The notes beneath the pieces are model-generated. The model was given only the letters and a program-made list of their open reading frames with translations. It did not search any database and had not been told where the DNA came from. A program made the translations under genes and the position numbers. Positions 12,643 to 24,310 of a stretch of 64,000 nucleotides of DNA are shown one piece after another (within the stretch, counting starts at the first letter, position 1; the number at the start of each line of letters is the position of its first letter). The DNA lies in the NCBI GenBank assembly GCA_028673005.1, contig CM054113.1, positions 211,597,504 through 211,661,503 on the forward strand, given 5' to 3'. Origin of the DNA: Tanypteryx hageni (Eukaryota; Arthropoda; Insecta; Odonata; Petaluridae).

Positions 12643-13846
12643 ATGAGTGAGCAACATTTTGAACAACGGATCAACATGAAATTTTTGGTCAAACTTTAAA
12701 AAAAAACTGCCGAAATCTTCGAAATGCTAAAGCAAGTGTATGGAGAAGAGGTTATGTTAAGAGCGCGTGTTTTTGAATGGTGCAAACGGTTTTCTGAAGG
12801 AAGGGACAAAGTGGAGTTTGACAGTCGTTCTGGGCGTCCTACAACATCAAAAATTAACGAAAATGTGGAAAAGTTGATAACTCTAGTGCGGAATGATCGA
12901 CGACTCACTGTGAAAATGATTTCAGAAGAACTGAATATCAATAGAGAGACTGTACGTTTGATTTTGACGGAAAATTTGGGGATGAAGAAAGTGTGTGCGA
13001 AGATGGTGCCCAAAAACCTCACTGACGATCAACTGCAGCGGCGGAGGGATGTTTGCGCTGACCTTTTGCAACGAATAAAAGATAACAGAGTCATTACTGG
13101 GGATGAAAGTTGGATTTTTCAGTATGACCTGAGACAAAGCGGCAGAGCATGCAATGGAAATCTCGAGGTTCACCCCGCCCCAAGAAAGCACGGATGTCAA
13201 GATCCAAAGTCAAGACCGTGGCGATAAGATACGTGAGATCGATTGTAGGACGGAGCGTTATCTAGGCTCGTTATTTCCGAGGACAATACGAGATCACAAT
13301 AGAAATTTTCAACCTGCGATAGACAATCTTTAGGTAGGTTTTGGTGCATTGCACCCCCTGCAATCCACCAATTAGGTAAATTGCAGGGTAACATGTAGAC
13401 GTAGATGTAGACAATGTTGATTTGTTTCTTTGGCCACAAAGGGATAGTACACCGAGAGTTTGTCCCACCTGGTCAGACTGTCAACCAAACATTTTATCTC
13501 GAAGTCTTGAAAAGACAAGTGGATTCTGCACCATGACAACGTGCCTTCACACACAGCGCTTTCAGTCAAGGAGTTTTTGGCGAAAAAATCGATTGTGACC
13601 CTAAAAAATCCAGGTTACTCACCAGATCTTGCTCTGTGTGACTTCTTTTTCTTCCCTGAAATAAAGAATCACCTCAAGGGATCACATTTTGAAACTGTAG
13701 AAGAGATACAAAAGGTTACGACGGCCGTTCTAAACAACTTGCAGGTGGATTTCCGGAGGTGCTTCGAGACTTGGAAACAACGCTGGCGTTCCTGTATAGC
13801 TTCAGGAGGGAATTACTTTGAAGGAGATCACTTAAGTTTTGGATAA
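12643..13846 (+). pseudogene. mariner transposase, disrupted
   Basis: This was a DDE transposase that would cut and paste the surrounding element. An ATG at 12,643 starts the frame. A premature TAA at 12,697-12,699 interrupts it near codon 19, and an internal ATG at 12,724 continues in the same frame. The N-terminal half shows paired helix-turn-helix DNA-binding sequence (FDSRSGRP, then TVKMISEELNINRETVR), the linker NLTDDQLQRR, and the first catalytic Asp in TGDESWIF. A one-base deletion near 13,124 shifts the frame; the continuing frame reads QSMQWK and SRSKVKT up to the nested insert at 13,218. After the insert the frame resumes with FVPPGQTV. A short deletion follows near 13,515 before HHDN, and the last catalytic Asp lies in YSPDLALCD. 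The spacing between these two is 34 residues, the D34D signature of mariner. The protein ends RCIASGGNYFEGD and a stop at about 13,844. Identity is secure; function is lost. Confidence 0.93.
13218..13408 (+). mobile_element. SINE-like insert nested in the mariner transposase
   Basis: About 191 bp interrupts mariner coding sequence between the codons for KVKT and MLICFF, both recognisable on either side. The flanks AGACC and AGACA may be a 5-bp target duplication. The 3' end carries a short GTAGAC/GTAGAT tandem tail (about 13,395-13,410), and the preceding body contains CCCTGCAATCCACC. Tails of this TAGA(C/T)G kind occur on short retroelements in arthropods, from general memory only. No A/B box was identified, so it may be a truncated LINE or SINE end. 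Confidence 0.55.
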
Positions 13847-14213
13847 AATTTAATACAATGCTGCCTGTAAGTATAGTCTCGTTATTTAATTGTCAGTACT
13901 CGTATGTGTTAAACACAAGCAAAAACTAGCATTACCATAGGAATATAAAAACAACGTTACAAAAGTTTAAAAGTTATATAGCTTCCCAAAGTTAACAGAA
14001 TCTTCCAAAAAAGCGGGCGTCATTTTTGTGAACTTTTGTTGACTTAGAAACTCTATAAGATTTTTGGCTGCATAAAAATAACAATGAGGAGTTCTACTGG
14101 CACTAAACTATACCTATCTTTAGAATTTTATTCTGGATTTTATGTGTAAAGCATAACTGATTTAATTAACCGTTCTGATTTCCAAAGTGCCGGGCTTGTT
14201 TTGACGATATCCG

Positions 14214-14493
14214 CAATGGCGGATCCAAAGGGGGAGGGGGGTGGGGGCGATCACCCTCCCCTTGGACGACCCCATTGCCCTCCACTGGGTGCATTCTTAA
14301 ATTCATTCTGCGCAACATTCCTCGTTTCTACACCGAAGATTAAGTCTGTATGACAAGGGAAAGAGAGATTCTGATGGTGGTAGGGATTTTCAAAATATAT
14401 GGTCGTCGGCAGACGCGAAATCAAGAGGGGGGAGGGGCCATTGTGGCGATCGACCTCCCCCCTCCCCTTGGGAAGTTTCTGGATCCGCCCCTG
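14214..14493. mobile_element. Non-autonomous hAT MITE, G-rich
   Basis: The 280-bp element has termini CAATGGCGGATCCA (left) and CAGGGGCGGATCCA (right, reverse complement). It is flanked by CGATATCCG (14,205-14,213) and CGATATCG (14,494-14,501), an 8-bp duplication with a one-base slip. Subterminal G-runs (GGGGGAGGGGGG) and matching C-runs lie inside both ends. CAG ends and 8-bp duplication fit hAT. Confidence 0.85.
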
Positions 14494-15021
14494 CGATATC
14501 GTATTGGTTAACGATTATTATCTATAATTTATTCTATCATGATTTTCCTTAACTCAGTCAATTCAGTTATTTACATTTCGGTTTCTGTCCTCGTGATTTT
14601 AAACACTATTTTCTTACCTATTAAAGTATCTCTAAAAGATCGATTGATTACAATTTAATCACAGAACATTCGTAAAAACAGATTTTTCACCTTTGAAGCT
14701 GATTCTCGGACTTTTAGCAAAAGTACATACTACAAACTACATTCCCGACTTTTTTGTCACTTGTACCGTTATGTTCTCGAAAATTAACCTTTAAAAGCCT
14801 GAATTTTTTGTGTACATACATAAACCGCTCCTCTTCGGCAATGATTCAGCAAACCTTTCTGTATTTTAGCAGATATTCAAAAAACAATCATGTAATTTTG
14901 CTTGATAGCGAAAAACTTAAATATAGATTATTATCGTCAGCTGAATTATTAATTAAAATAAATGCAGCCCACTAGCACTAGTGTTACCATGTAGTCATGC
15001 TATGCTTTCATGGGTCAATGG

Positions 15022-15163
15022 CAATGCCGGAACCGGGGCGCAGTGGCGCCAGGGCCCTGTGATAACAGGGACCCCAAGCAGGCCCCAGACAGTGTGGAAA
15101 ATGAAGGGAGGGGCCTACGAAAAATGATGCGGCAAGGCCCCCGCGCCCCTTAAGCAGGCCTTG
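15022..15163. mobile_element. Short hAT-type MITE
   Basis: The 142-bp element is flanked by a perfect 8-bp duplication, GTCAATGG (15,014-15,021 and 15,164-15,171). Ends are CAATGCCGGAACCGGGGCG and, reverse-complemented, CAAGGCCTGCTTAAGGGGCG, alignable with gaps. The interior is GC-rich with GGGCCC and CAGGCC motifs. CA-starting termini and 8-bp duplication favour hAT, but the terminal repeats are weak. Confidence 0.7.
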
Positions 15164-15171
15164 GTCAATGG

Positions 15172-18150
15172 TCACTATCATTAAACGATCTGAAACGTCC
15201 CATGCGGTAACTTGATTTCAGTTTAATATCCATCCGAGGAAACAAAACTATAAACGCGATTTTCTACTATACACATCATTAAATTTGAAACTTTTGCCAA
15301 TAAAAGACAAAATTCTTTGACGTGTATTAATCAAGAAGTTCCATATCTGCTATAGAGTCGAACTAAATTATATTACAATGTTCAGGTGTGCAAGATTCTA
15401 TTTATCTCCTCTTATTATAGCTATAGGTTAACGATGAATTAAAGATTTTTTTCATTTTCGTCGAATTCTGACTATTACCAAATCTCTACGAATACCAAGA
15501 ATGCTTTTCGTTTCAACTCATAAACGTCGTCAAAACTAAAAAAATCCCAATAATGTTAAGAATTGCGTACAAATGAGGATATTTCGGAAAGAACGTTTTA
15601 ATGTGAGTAATCACCTTGAGAGATGCATTTAAAAGTTTTAAAAAATACATATTACATAAAACTTTCATCCGTAGGATAAAAAACATCGGTTACTCCAGAT
15701 CAATGAAATGTCGGCGTCCGACAAAATGCTTTTCTGGAACTATAATTGGAAACAGGAATTTGGTGCGCAGTTATTCCTCGTCGCTTGTTTTCATCTACCA
15801 TTTGTTTACACGAATCGAGTTCATTTTTTCCGCAAAACCGCGTCCTTCGCCTGCCCTATATGCCTAAACTGAACTCTCTCAAGGAAAGGGAGTTCGAAAC
15901 AACTACACACATCCTGGAACCGCGTGCACCGAAGGCAATCGCTCTCTCTCTCTTTCTCTCTCACTCGCACGCTGCAGCCTGGATTGGAGAATCGAGATTT
16001 TTTACCCCGCTAAGGTGCAGTCTGGTTTACTTTTGGCCGTGGGTTGACTTAATAAGTACCCCATCATTAAAAACGTCCCTCTTTCGATTGAACTTTAAGG
16101 CAAACTTGGGAAAAGAGAGCGTGTGATGCCAACACTGGCAAGGAGAAGACAGAGAGAAACTAGGAGAGGGGAGAAAGCTTTGGATATCCCTTGCATGTTG
16201 AGGCCGTACTGTTACGGTGGGTAAGTGGTTAATTAGGTCGACGTTGAATGACGAAGATTCGATTCTTGTGGAAAATAAAAGAGCAAGGAGTCGACAGGAT
16301 AAACATGGAAGGGAATTTCTTGTTCGTAAACAACTACAACGAGAAAGCACATACGCGATAAATTTTCCAATAATCAAAATGAAAAAGTTTTGTTGATACA
16401 CGATCACAAAATATCCCATAAATATAAGGAATATTCAATGAAAACAATGCACTTTCTTTTCCTATTATGATAAAGAAGGAAATTTTTTGTGATATTTTAT
16501 TGTGGTACTATCATATTATTTTTACCAAAGAGAAAAAAATAATTGGAAACATTCGGTTACCCGATGACTCTGATTTTTTTTGATTCGACATGAATTGCCG
16601 TAATTAAAATAATATCTGACATTTATACACGCGTTTATCTTTCAAATAAAGAACGCGAAAAAGATTTTCTTTAATAAATTGGAGTTTCAACTCTCTAGCC
16701 GACATCAAAGAAGTATCCTGATAGTAAGACTGGCCTTGGTGGAAGGATGGGTAGTGTGTCTGCTTCCCAATATTAATCCGAATATTACTGTGGGTATGGA
16801 TTTCTATGACATATTTGTTACTCCTTTAAAAGGAAGTTCCGTTTTAGGGCTGATGAAAATAATTTACAAAGTGATATACCATTCAGTAAGATGAATGCAG
16901 TCACCTGTTACCTGCATATATTTTACATGGATAAAACTGGAAGGACATTACATTCTGAGTATTAATACAAAAGATAGAAATTATTATAATTTTGATCATA
17001 CTCAGAAGCTATGATTTGGAGGAAAAAATTATCTTCTTAAATTGCTACATGATTACCTTTAGACGGAAAATTAATCAAAGTTATACAATTTTCGCTACAA
17101 CATATTTTTTTAAACTGATCGACCTTTTCCATAATAAATTCCGACTATGAGAAAATTACGGCTTAAAGCATACGATTGCCAGTTTTATGTTTAATATTCG
17201 CGTGCAAGAATGAAACAGAAACTGAAGAAGAAAAATCGAATGAAAGAATTTTGTCGATAACTACCTATTTAATTATTGTATCTTAGCTAGAGTGATATTA
17301 CATATTTAGTAGCCTGCTGGCTAACCGTTACACGTTACTGAATATTCCTTTCTCCTTTAAAAGTGACACCATATTTCTTCTTAAGTTTTAAGAGGATGTG
17401 AGCGGAAACATTCAATACCGCCTCATTACTCGCAGTTGTTAAGAGAATGCATGCAAATATGAACAAGGCTAAATACATCCTCTAAATCAAAAGGAATTTA
17501 ATTAAAAATTTTTATTACTCAAAGAAGTTATTTATTCCCGCTAATACTCTATAGGTTGACTTGTCGTTTTATAGGTCGAAATGTCTTTGTTTTACAGCAA
17601 AGTTCAAATAATAGAGTTCCAATTAAATCTTCTTTTTCCACTCTATTTTCTCGATCCAGAATGAAATTCATCTCATGTTTAGTTTTCAATCAAAATGTAA
17701 TCTATCAGTCTTTTCCGCGAAAATTCTCCCTATAACATTTACAGATTTCCCAGGAGCTCTAGGCACAGGAATCCCTCATCTAACACTTCCCAACGCATTT
17801 CAATGTTTACTTACTCGTGGCATATTACCTTTACTCGGATTATAGTTTGAGATATATATCTATTACATTTCACTATCCGAGCGAATATTTATACCGACTA
17901 GTTATCGGTAATTCGAGAAACATTTTACTTTTCTGTTAAAAGCTCGAATTTTTGCTATTTTATTGAAGTACTGCATCTTATCCAGTGGAGAAAGTAAAAT
18001 CAAAATCACATTACTGTATTTAAATGAGAAATACGATATCCGCCTGTAAAATTCAACTAACAAGATTTGTACTCATTAAAATTTGTTTTAGTATACTGAT
18101 TTCTCTCGAAACCATAACTTAAAATGAAAAGTGAAACTGAATAGTTTCGT
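15172..18150. other. No gene recognised; AT-rich
   Basis: About 3 kb of mainly AT-rich DNA with a small CT microsatellite near 15,940-15,965. No conserved protein, tRNA or bounded repeat could be recognised on either strand. Confidence 0.45.
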
Positions 18151-18179
18151 CCTACCCCTCCGAAAAATATTTTATTTTT

Positions 18180-19430
18180 ATATAACTCACTCCAGTCCCT
18201 TCTCGAGGGAGAAAGAAAGGGGAGGAGAATAAAAGGACAAAACCGCGAAAAACAGCATAGCTACGGCCATACAAGGGATAACAGGAGGTGGAGGGGCGCA
18301 ATGAAGCGATAAAGAAGGAAATGAGTGGTATGATCGACGAAAGCTTTTTTTTTGGGAGGGGAGGGGGGAGAGTATCGAGGACGCCCATAAATATAAAATG
18401 GACGACGGCGAAGAGGGCGAAGATGCGATCAAGTACGTCGGAGATGGGATGGGTGCATGTTTCAGGGGGAGATATAAAGGGGGGAGGGGTTAGGAAAGGG
18501 GAGAGGGGAAGGAGAATTCTGAAGGGTAAAAAGAAACTAGGAAAAATAAGGATAGGAAGAAGACGAGTAAGGAGAACTAAGGGGAAGAGAGGAGTGTAAG
18601 AGAGAAGAGAGAGGAAGGAGGAGAAAAGAGGAAAAATAGAGAATTGAGAGGATGGAAAAGAAGAAATAGGGGGAGGTAGAAGAGAAAGAAAAAGCATTAA
18701 AGAGAGCGAAGAAAGAAATGCCAGGAGAGAGGAGTACTTATAGAGATTTGCTAAGTGAGAAAATAATAATAATCAGTCTTTATCGAGGGCGATATTTGGA
18801 CAATCAGGTCCATTCTTATAAATAGCCCTGATATGTCAAACATAAACATTTATGTCCTGGCCGGGATTCGAACCCGCAACATTAGTATCCGTTGGCAGAT
18901 ACTCTAACCAACCGTCTACCGTCTAGTGATGACAGGAGAGAGATCAAAGAGAAACTAAGGAAAGATCAGAGATCCATGGCTAGTAAATGTGTATACAAAT
19001 GAAGAAAATAAAGAGAGAGCAAATAAGAGCGAGGAAAAATGGAATGACGGGGAGAAATGGAGAAAGAGAGAGATATGAGAGGATGAGAATGAACAGAAAA
19101 AAGGAATGAATGAAAAATATACCAATAGAGTAAAAATTAAACGGATCAAAAAATAACAAATTACACAAAGAGACGAGGTGAGATAAAGCAGGAGAAAAAA
19201 GAGGCAAAGTAAAGAAATGGAGGAGAAGAAGACAGTAGAAGAACCAAAGGTAAAATAAAGTTAAAACGTATGAGTTGAGCAAGAAAACAGATAAAATGGG
19301 TGGAAGAAATTTGAAAAGAAAATGAAGATAAAGAAAGGCGGAAGAGAAGGAAAGTCAAAGGAAGCAGAAAGAGTGGAACGTCTGAAGAAGAGAGAAAGAA
19401 TTGAGCGATGGCTATGTGACCAGATTATTG
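18180..19430. repeat. Long purine-rich block
   Basis: For roughly 1.2 kb the + strand is strongly G/A-biased (GGAGAG, AAGAGA, GGGAGG), interrupted by a SINE at about 18,765-18,932. Spurious long frames run through the pyrimidine strand. The bias flips at about 19,450 into the pyrimidine minisatellite. Confidence 0.8.
18765..18932 (-). mobile_element. tRNA-derived SINE
   Basis: Read on the minus strand, the 5' head resembles a tRNA. It has an A-box-like GGTTGGTTAGAGTATCTG and a near-perfect B box GGTTCGAATCC, followed by CCGGCCAGGACA. The acceptor stem no longer pairs, so this is not a functional tRNA gene. A unique body of ~90 bp follows, and the 3' end is an ATT repeat tail (AATAATAATAAT on the + strand at about 18,761-18,772). 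Head, body and simple tail are the standard SINE plan. It splits the purine block. Confidence 0.75.
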
Positions 19431-19469
19431 AGAGCTGAGCAAAGAGCAGGAGTCATCCCACCCGAACCG

Positions 19470-20040
19470 TTTCTTTCCTCCCTCCCTCGTTCCCCGTTTT
19501 CCCCAAACCCTACCTCTCTCTCCTCTTAAGTTCTCAACCCACGCCTCTCTCGCCCCCTCCCTCTCCTCCCTCATTCCCTCTCCTCCCTCACTCCCTCTCC
19601 TCCCTCATTCCCTCTCCTCCCTCATTCCCTCTCCTCCCTCATTCCCTCTCCTCCCTCATTCCCTCTCCTCCCTCATTCCCTCTCCTCCCTCATTCCCTCT
19701 CCTCCCTCATTCCCTCTTCTCCCTCATTCCCTCTCCTCCCTAATTCCCTCTCTTCCCTCACTCCCTCTCCTCCCTCATTCCCTCTCCTCCCTCATTTCCT
19801 CTCCTCCCCCACTCCCTCTCCTCCTTCATTCCCTCTCCTCCCTCATTCCCTCTCCTCCCTCATTCCCTCTCCTCCCCCACTCCCTCTCCTCCCCCACTCC
19901 CTCTCCTCCTTCATTCCCTCTCCTCCCTCATTCCCTCTCCTCCCTCATTCCCTCTCCTCCCCCGTTCCCTCTCCTTCCTCATTCTCTCTCCTCCCTCATT
20001 CCCTCTCCTCCTTTACTCTCTCCCTTCCCCTCCTTCCGAA
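19470..20040. repeat. 17-bp pyrimidine minisatellite in a C/T block
   Basis: From about 19,556 to 20,022 the unit CCCTCTCCTCCCTCATT is repeated about 27 times with few changes (mostly CATT to CACT or CCAC, and TCC to TTC). The flanks are also pyrimidine-rich. Homogeneity suggests recent slippage or unequal exchange. The array follows directly on the purine block to its left, so the two could pair. Confidence 0.93.
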
Positions 20041-20044
20041 ATCT

Positions 20045-21040
20045 CTTCCCGCTTTTATGAACCCCACCACCACCGAAATGAAGCGGGAGGACTTTCCGTC
20101 TCAACTTCTCGGTAACAACGCCATCTTTTCTTTTTGCCTCCTTTTTGCCTTCCGCTGCTCTGGTCTCACTCCGCGTTTCGCTTTGCGACCTCGAAAATCT
20201 TACTCTCTCTCTCATCACTTGCTCCATTCCCACGCCGGAGACAAGAGGAGGAGGAGGTAAGGTAAAGGGGGGGAGGGAGGATGGTGGTAAAGGAAGGTAA
20301 ATTGGACTGGAAAAGACGTAAGGAGGTTTTCACTCATTTTAATCATCTGATACGATCATTACGCTGCACTCGAAGAAATGCATCTGAATTATTAGGATGT
20401 CTAAAAACGTCGCTTTAAAAGGGATGGTTTTTTTGGGAGGTGGGGGGGGGGAGCGTCTCGTCCCTCTCAGACCTGAAGAAATTCGGTTGAAGAATGCGCT
20501 AAGTAGCTGCGTCTGGATGTGGGCTGCGATCGATGGATGTGGGGGTGGCGGATTCCTCCGGAGCCATTTTGCAAATTAGAAAGAAAGGAATAAAAGCGCG
20601 GAGGACTGATGCACCGATTGGCTACATTTGAAAAAAAAACGCGAATGCAATTTGATCGCAAAACGGCTGCATAACAAGGGAAATTAAGCCACGCAGACAG
20701 CTCTTAACAACAGGACAAATATGCGTGTTGCGTATTAGAATGGGAAGAAAGCTATTTAGTGTCATTATAAAGTCCCAAATTTTATAAAAGAATCCATTTA
20801 TTAAAATCCTGCAGTAGCCGCATCCGCGCGGTATGAAAATGTACACCGTATGTTACTATCCAATTAGCAAAAGTTTCATGATGAAATGAATCTATTTCGA
20901 ACAATAAACTAAGCAATAAAACTATATAAATTCATATTTCACCGGGTTTTCTACTATTTGTCGTTGAAAAGTAAAATGAAATGTGATTTAACTTTTCGTC
21001 TTAATGGAATAGCATTTATGCAAATCTAACCGTATGGATA
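20045..21040. other. No gene recognised
   Basis: A GC-richer patch with G-runs (GGGGGGG near 20,443) lies at 20,045-20,580 and AT-rich DNA follows. No motif supports a gene. Confidence 0.4.
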
Positions 21041-21055
21041 AAGGATTGTTTAGGG

Positions 21056-21344
21056 CAAAGGTGGGAAAATTACGGCCCGCGAGAGCATATTATGTGGCCC
21101 GCGATGCCATTTTGAAAGCGATCCGTAATATAAAATACAGATAATTTCATATTTGTAGCTTAAAATTATGCCCGGAAAACTTTTCCAGTGATGTTATGGG
21201 GAAAACATTATTTATTATTGGCAAATAACTTCCGATGTGAACCCAAACGTGGCTCGCCGAAGTATAGTCATCTGTTGATGCGGCACGCCTAAGAAGCTGC
21301 GACTGTTGTTGCTGCCCGCCACTTAAAAAGTTTGCCCACCCCTG
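21056..21344. mobile_element. Non-autonomous hAT MITE, GGCCCGC family
   Basis: The 289-bp element is flanked by a perfect 8-bp duplication, GTTTAGGG (21,048-21,055 and 21,345-21,352). The ends are CAAAGGTGGGAAAATTACGG and, reverse-complemented, CAGGGGTGGGCAAACTTTTT. Subterminal GGCCCGCG and GGCACGCC motifs mark the family; a truncated relative starts at 45,620 and a looser one at 53,413. Confidence 0.9.
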
Positions 21345-21359
21345 GTTTAGGGCCATGGG

Positions 21360-22985
21360 CATCCAGACAATAAAATAAATTTTACCTGTAGCTATTAAAC
21401 TGTGTCGCCCACAGTAGCGGAAAAGTAAAAATTTTCAATTTGACAAAATATTCAGCTGCATAATGCAAAAGTTGTAAACTAAACGGTAAACATTCATTCA
21501 TGCCTTCTTTAACTTTAGCTATGATAGTAAATATTTTTTTAAATTAATAAGCTATTAATGAATCCAGTAAATATGTCACTTCAAATGTTTTACAGACAAA
21601 CTATAAAATCGATCTCCTAGCTTTCAAACAGAAATACTTGCGGGCGTTATTTCATAATATGCTCAAAAAATGAAACTATGATCGCTATTCAAAATATATA
21701 CAACTGTAATTTAAGAGATAAAGAAAATGTTGAAGTTTAAGTTTACTGCATTGTTAATTGCTTTGCCGTTCGTTCATTTTTTACTTTAAAACGATATGTG
21801 CTTGTAACTAGTAAGGGGCATTTTTGGACTAAAATAAGAGACAAAACAAAAAATTAGTTCATACTTTTTGGATATTCTGAAAATATATATGTACCTATTT
21901 TAAGTATAATAAATCTAAGGTAATACTAAGATTAGTCTTCTATGACTAATAAAAATTAATTATTTACATAAATGTTTCTTCATTATGAAATAACTCGTAG
22001 TGTACGGCTATCTAGATAAATATTTTTGGAAAATAATTGTGTTTAGAGAATGTAGTTTAGCTCATGAATATTTTAATATTTACACGAATTAATTTTATCA
22101 ACCTCAACATAAAAACTTTTCCCACAATAGTCTAACTTTCCTTAAAAACCAAAATAATCAACCTCACATTTAATTGTGAAGTATAGTTCTACCTAAAAAT
22201 ATCTGCATTCGAAATAATTAACATTGTTAAATATATTGCGTAAAATGTGAAAATGGCTTAAGCCATGAAAATAGCAGGAACTTGATTTTTCTAAAAGGTA
22301 AAAATGTCATTTTTCATAAAATTGTAATGAATACGCTTATCATTTCTGTTCAAAAACTTATTTCGTTAAAATAAAAAATATTCTTACTAACTAGTGAGGT
22401 AATTTCAAAAATTTATCTAACATAACAACACAATAACTTTTATCGAGACTAATAAGATGACGGGGGTATACTTGTCACACCGTTCACATAGAATTTTCCT
22501 CTTGCTAAGAATTTCCTTCGGCAATTTAATTTCATAACATATAAGGCATTATTCATTTCAGAAAACATGTGAATAAATCCGAATTTCAACGAAAACACAA
22601 TTTCGCAATAATTTTATTTGTCCAGATTTTTTACTCTAAAATTCCAGAATATAACTGCCTATCGGAAAATTCTAATTTTTATTGATTTATGAAGGATCGT
22701 TTTGCAGAAATGACAGGCGTATTTTCGACAATTTTTTTATTCTTTGGAGTTTTTTTGCCGCGATGAAGTTGTCCCACAGCTGTCAGGCCACGCATGTAAA
22801 CGAAGCGCCGGGTTGGCAGCTGGCTGCTATTCGCGACGATTCCTCTCCCTTAAGACGTCCGCCAAATGCTCGCAAATTTTCGCATGATCCAAAAATAAAT
22901 TATAGTTCAAACTTATTTTCTAAAAACTAATTCTGACAAACTCTAAATTCTTCAAAGACCACAAAAGTATGCCATAGTAAACCAC
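21360..22985. other. No gene recognised; AT-rich
   Basis: About 1.6 kb of very AT-rich DNA. I see no protein motif, structured RNA or bounded repeat. Confidence 0.45.
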
Positions 22986-22993
22986 GTAAATAA

Positions 22994-23780
22994 TCTATAA
23001 TAATAAAAGAAGCTGTGTGTGTCTGTGGCAGCCGTAACTCTTCAGAAAATAAACGTAGAATCTTCAAAACTTGGCAGTAGCTTCAGATTGATCATAGAGT
23101 TGCAGTGTCAAAAATAATTCAAATCAGCCCACGGGGGCCCGAGGGATCTCCATGGAACGGTTGGTCCAAATTTCGGATTGTTGAAGATATCTCAGCAACT
23201 AATTGACCAATTATGATGAATGCTCCTCCAATATCAATGTTTTTATGAGACATTTTCGAGCCGAAAATGAACAAAATAGGTCCACAGGATCGAAAGGTCA
23301 AAATGTAAGGGCCATTGTTAAAAATACTATACCTCAGCGACGAAATTGACCGATTTGAACGAAACCTTTACTAATATAATTGTTTCGGTGATATACATTT
23401 TCGAGCCGTAAATAAAAGGCGTGAACGAGTTTTTTTTCTCTCAACGATTGAGTGATAATTAGAAGTTTATCCTTTTTTCATAATTTTATTTATAAGTTCC
23501 TATCATTCTGAATGGATCTTCCAGATTATCTTCAGAACTATGATGCAGCTTCAGGTTGATATGAGAGTTGCAGTGCCAAATGTAATTTAAATCGGCCCAC
23601 GGGGTGAGGGGTCCAACTTTCGTTTTTTAAAAGATATCTCAGCCATCAAATGCCCGATTTTGATGAATCCCCCATTAATATCAATGTTGAACTAAGAGAA
23701 GTAGAGATTTAAAACTTGGTACAAATATTAAAGAGGAGTGCCAGAACTTTGATTTCATAGGGAGGAGGGAGAGGAAGGTA
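22994..23780 (+). repeat. Dispersed repeat with two diverged internal units
   Basis: The left edge TCTATAATAATAAAAGAAGC after an A resembles a Helitron 5' end, and GTGTGTCTGTG follows. Two similar blocks lie ~470 bp apart: CTTCAGATTGATCATAGAGTT near 23,081 and CTTCAGGTTGATATGAGAGTT near 23,549. Both run into GCCCACGGGG and then 'GAAGATATCTCAGC'-like text. No hairpin plus CTRRT end was found, so Helitron membership is unproven. Confidence 0.4.
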
Positions 23781-23837
23781 TAAAAATTTGAGTCTATATA
23801 TAATTTGTTCATACCAATTAAAGACGAATATTGGTCA

Positions 23838-23892
23838 CAAATATACTACTATAGTTCAGAGGAATTCAGCTTTAGATACTAGTAGGAGTGAA
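23838..23892 (+). repeat. Short dispersed repeat, inverted copy near 46,065-46,122
   Basis: TTCAGCTTTAGATACTAGTA plus GGAGTGAAA, with flanking ATACT..AGTTCAGAG, recurs almost unchanged on the opposite strand near 46,065-46,122. The family boundaries are not visible. Confidence 0.6.
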
Positions 23893-24310
23893 ACTGTTGA
23901 TCATCAACGAGGTTTTCAATTGCCTTTTCATAGGTAAAACAGTTTTCAAAATAATCTTAAATGAATAAAGATAAAAAGTTTTCAAGATAAATAAAAACTT
24001 ACTATCAATAATAATTACGATAAATAAAAACTTGCAATTATTAGCAGAAATACCCCTTCAAAAAACGTAGGAATGCTCATATCAATACAAATCCACATTA
24101 AAATAAAGAGACTTCTATTACACCACGAACGATGACAATAGTTTGTTTAATCTCTTGCTATGAAGGACGCTTGTAATTTGTTCAGATTCGCTTCAAAAAT
24201 ATAAATACAGAAAAGGAAAGCTAAAGTTATATAGTATAAATAATGTGATATCTGTTGACAAAATAATGAAATTATAAAAATAAACAACTAAAATAATAAT
24301 TTAAAAAATA

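Larger units (their letters stand above)
12451..13902 (+). mobile_element. mariner transposon, complete ends, inactive
   Basis: Near-identical terminal inverted repeats of ~28 bp bound this element: the left end reads CGAGGTCTGACAATTAAATA and the right end, reverse-complemented, CGAGTACTGACAATTAAATA. Both continue ACGAGACT, giving two mismatches in total. A TA dinucleotide flanks each side (12,449-12,450 and 13,903-13,904), the target duplication of the Tc1/mariner superfamily. The length of 1,452 bp exceeds the usual ~1.3 kb because of a ~190-bp nested insert at 13,218-13,408. The ends are well preserved while the transposase gene carries several lesions, so the copy could at most be moved in trans. 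Confidence 0.95.

Noticed and set aside
18152..18697. 181-codon minus-strand frame
   Set aside because: It is the complement of a purine block, with Leu/Pro/Ser/Phe low-complexity sequence.
22994..23882. Complete Helitron from TCTATAATAATA to CTAGT at 23,878-23,882
   Set aside because: The 5' end fits, but there is no hairpin before that CTAGT and the next base is A rather than T. The CTAGT lies inside another dispersed repeat also found at 46,065-46,122.
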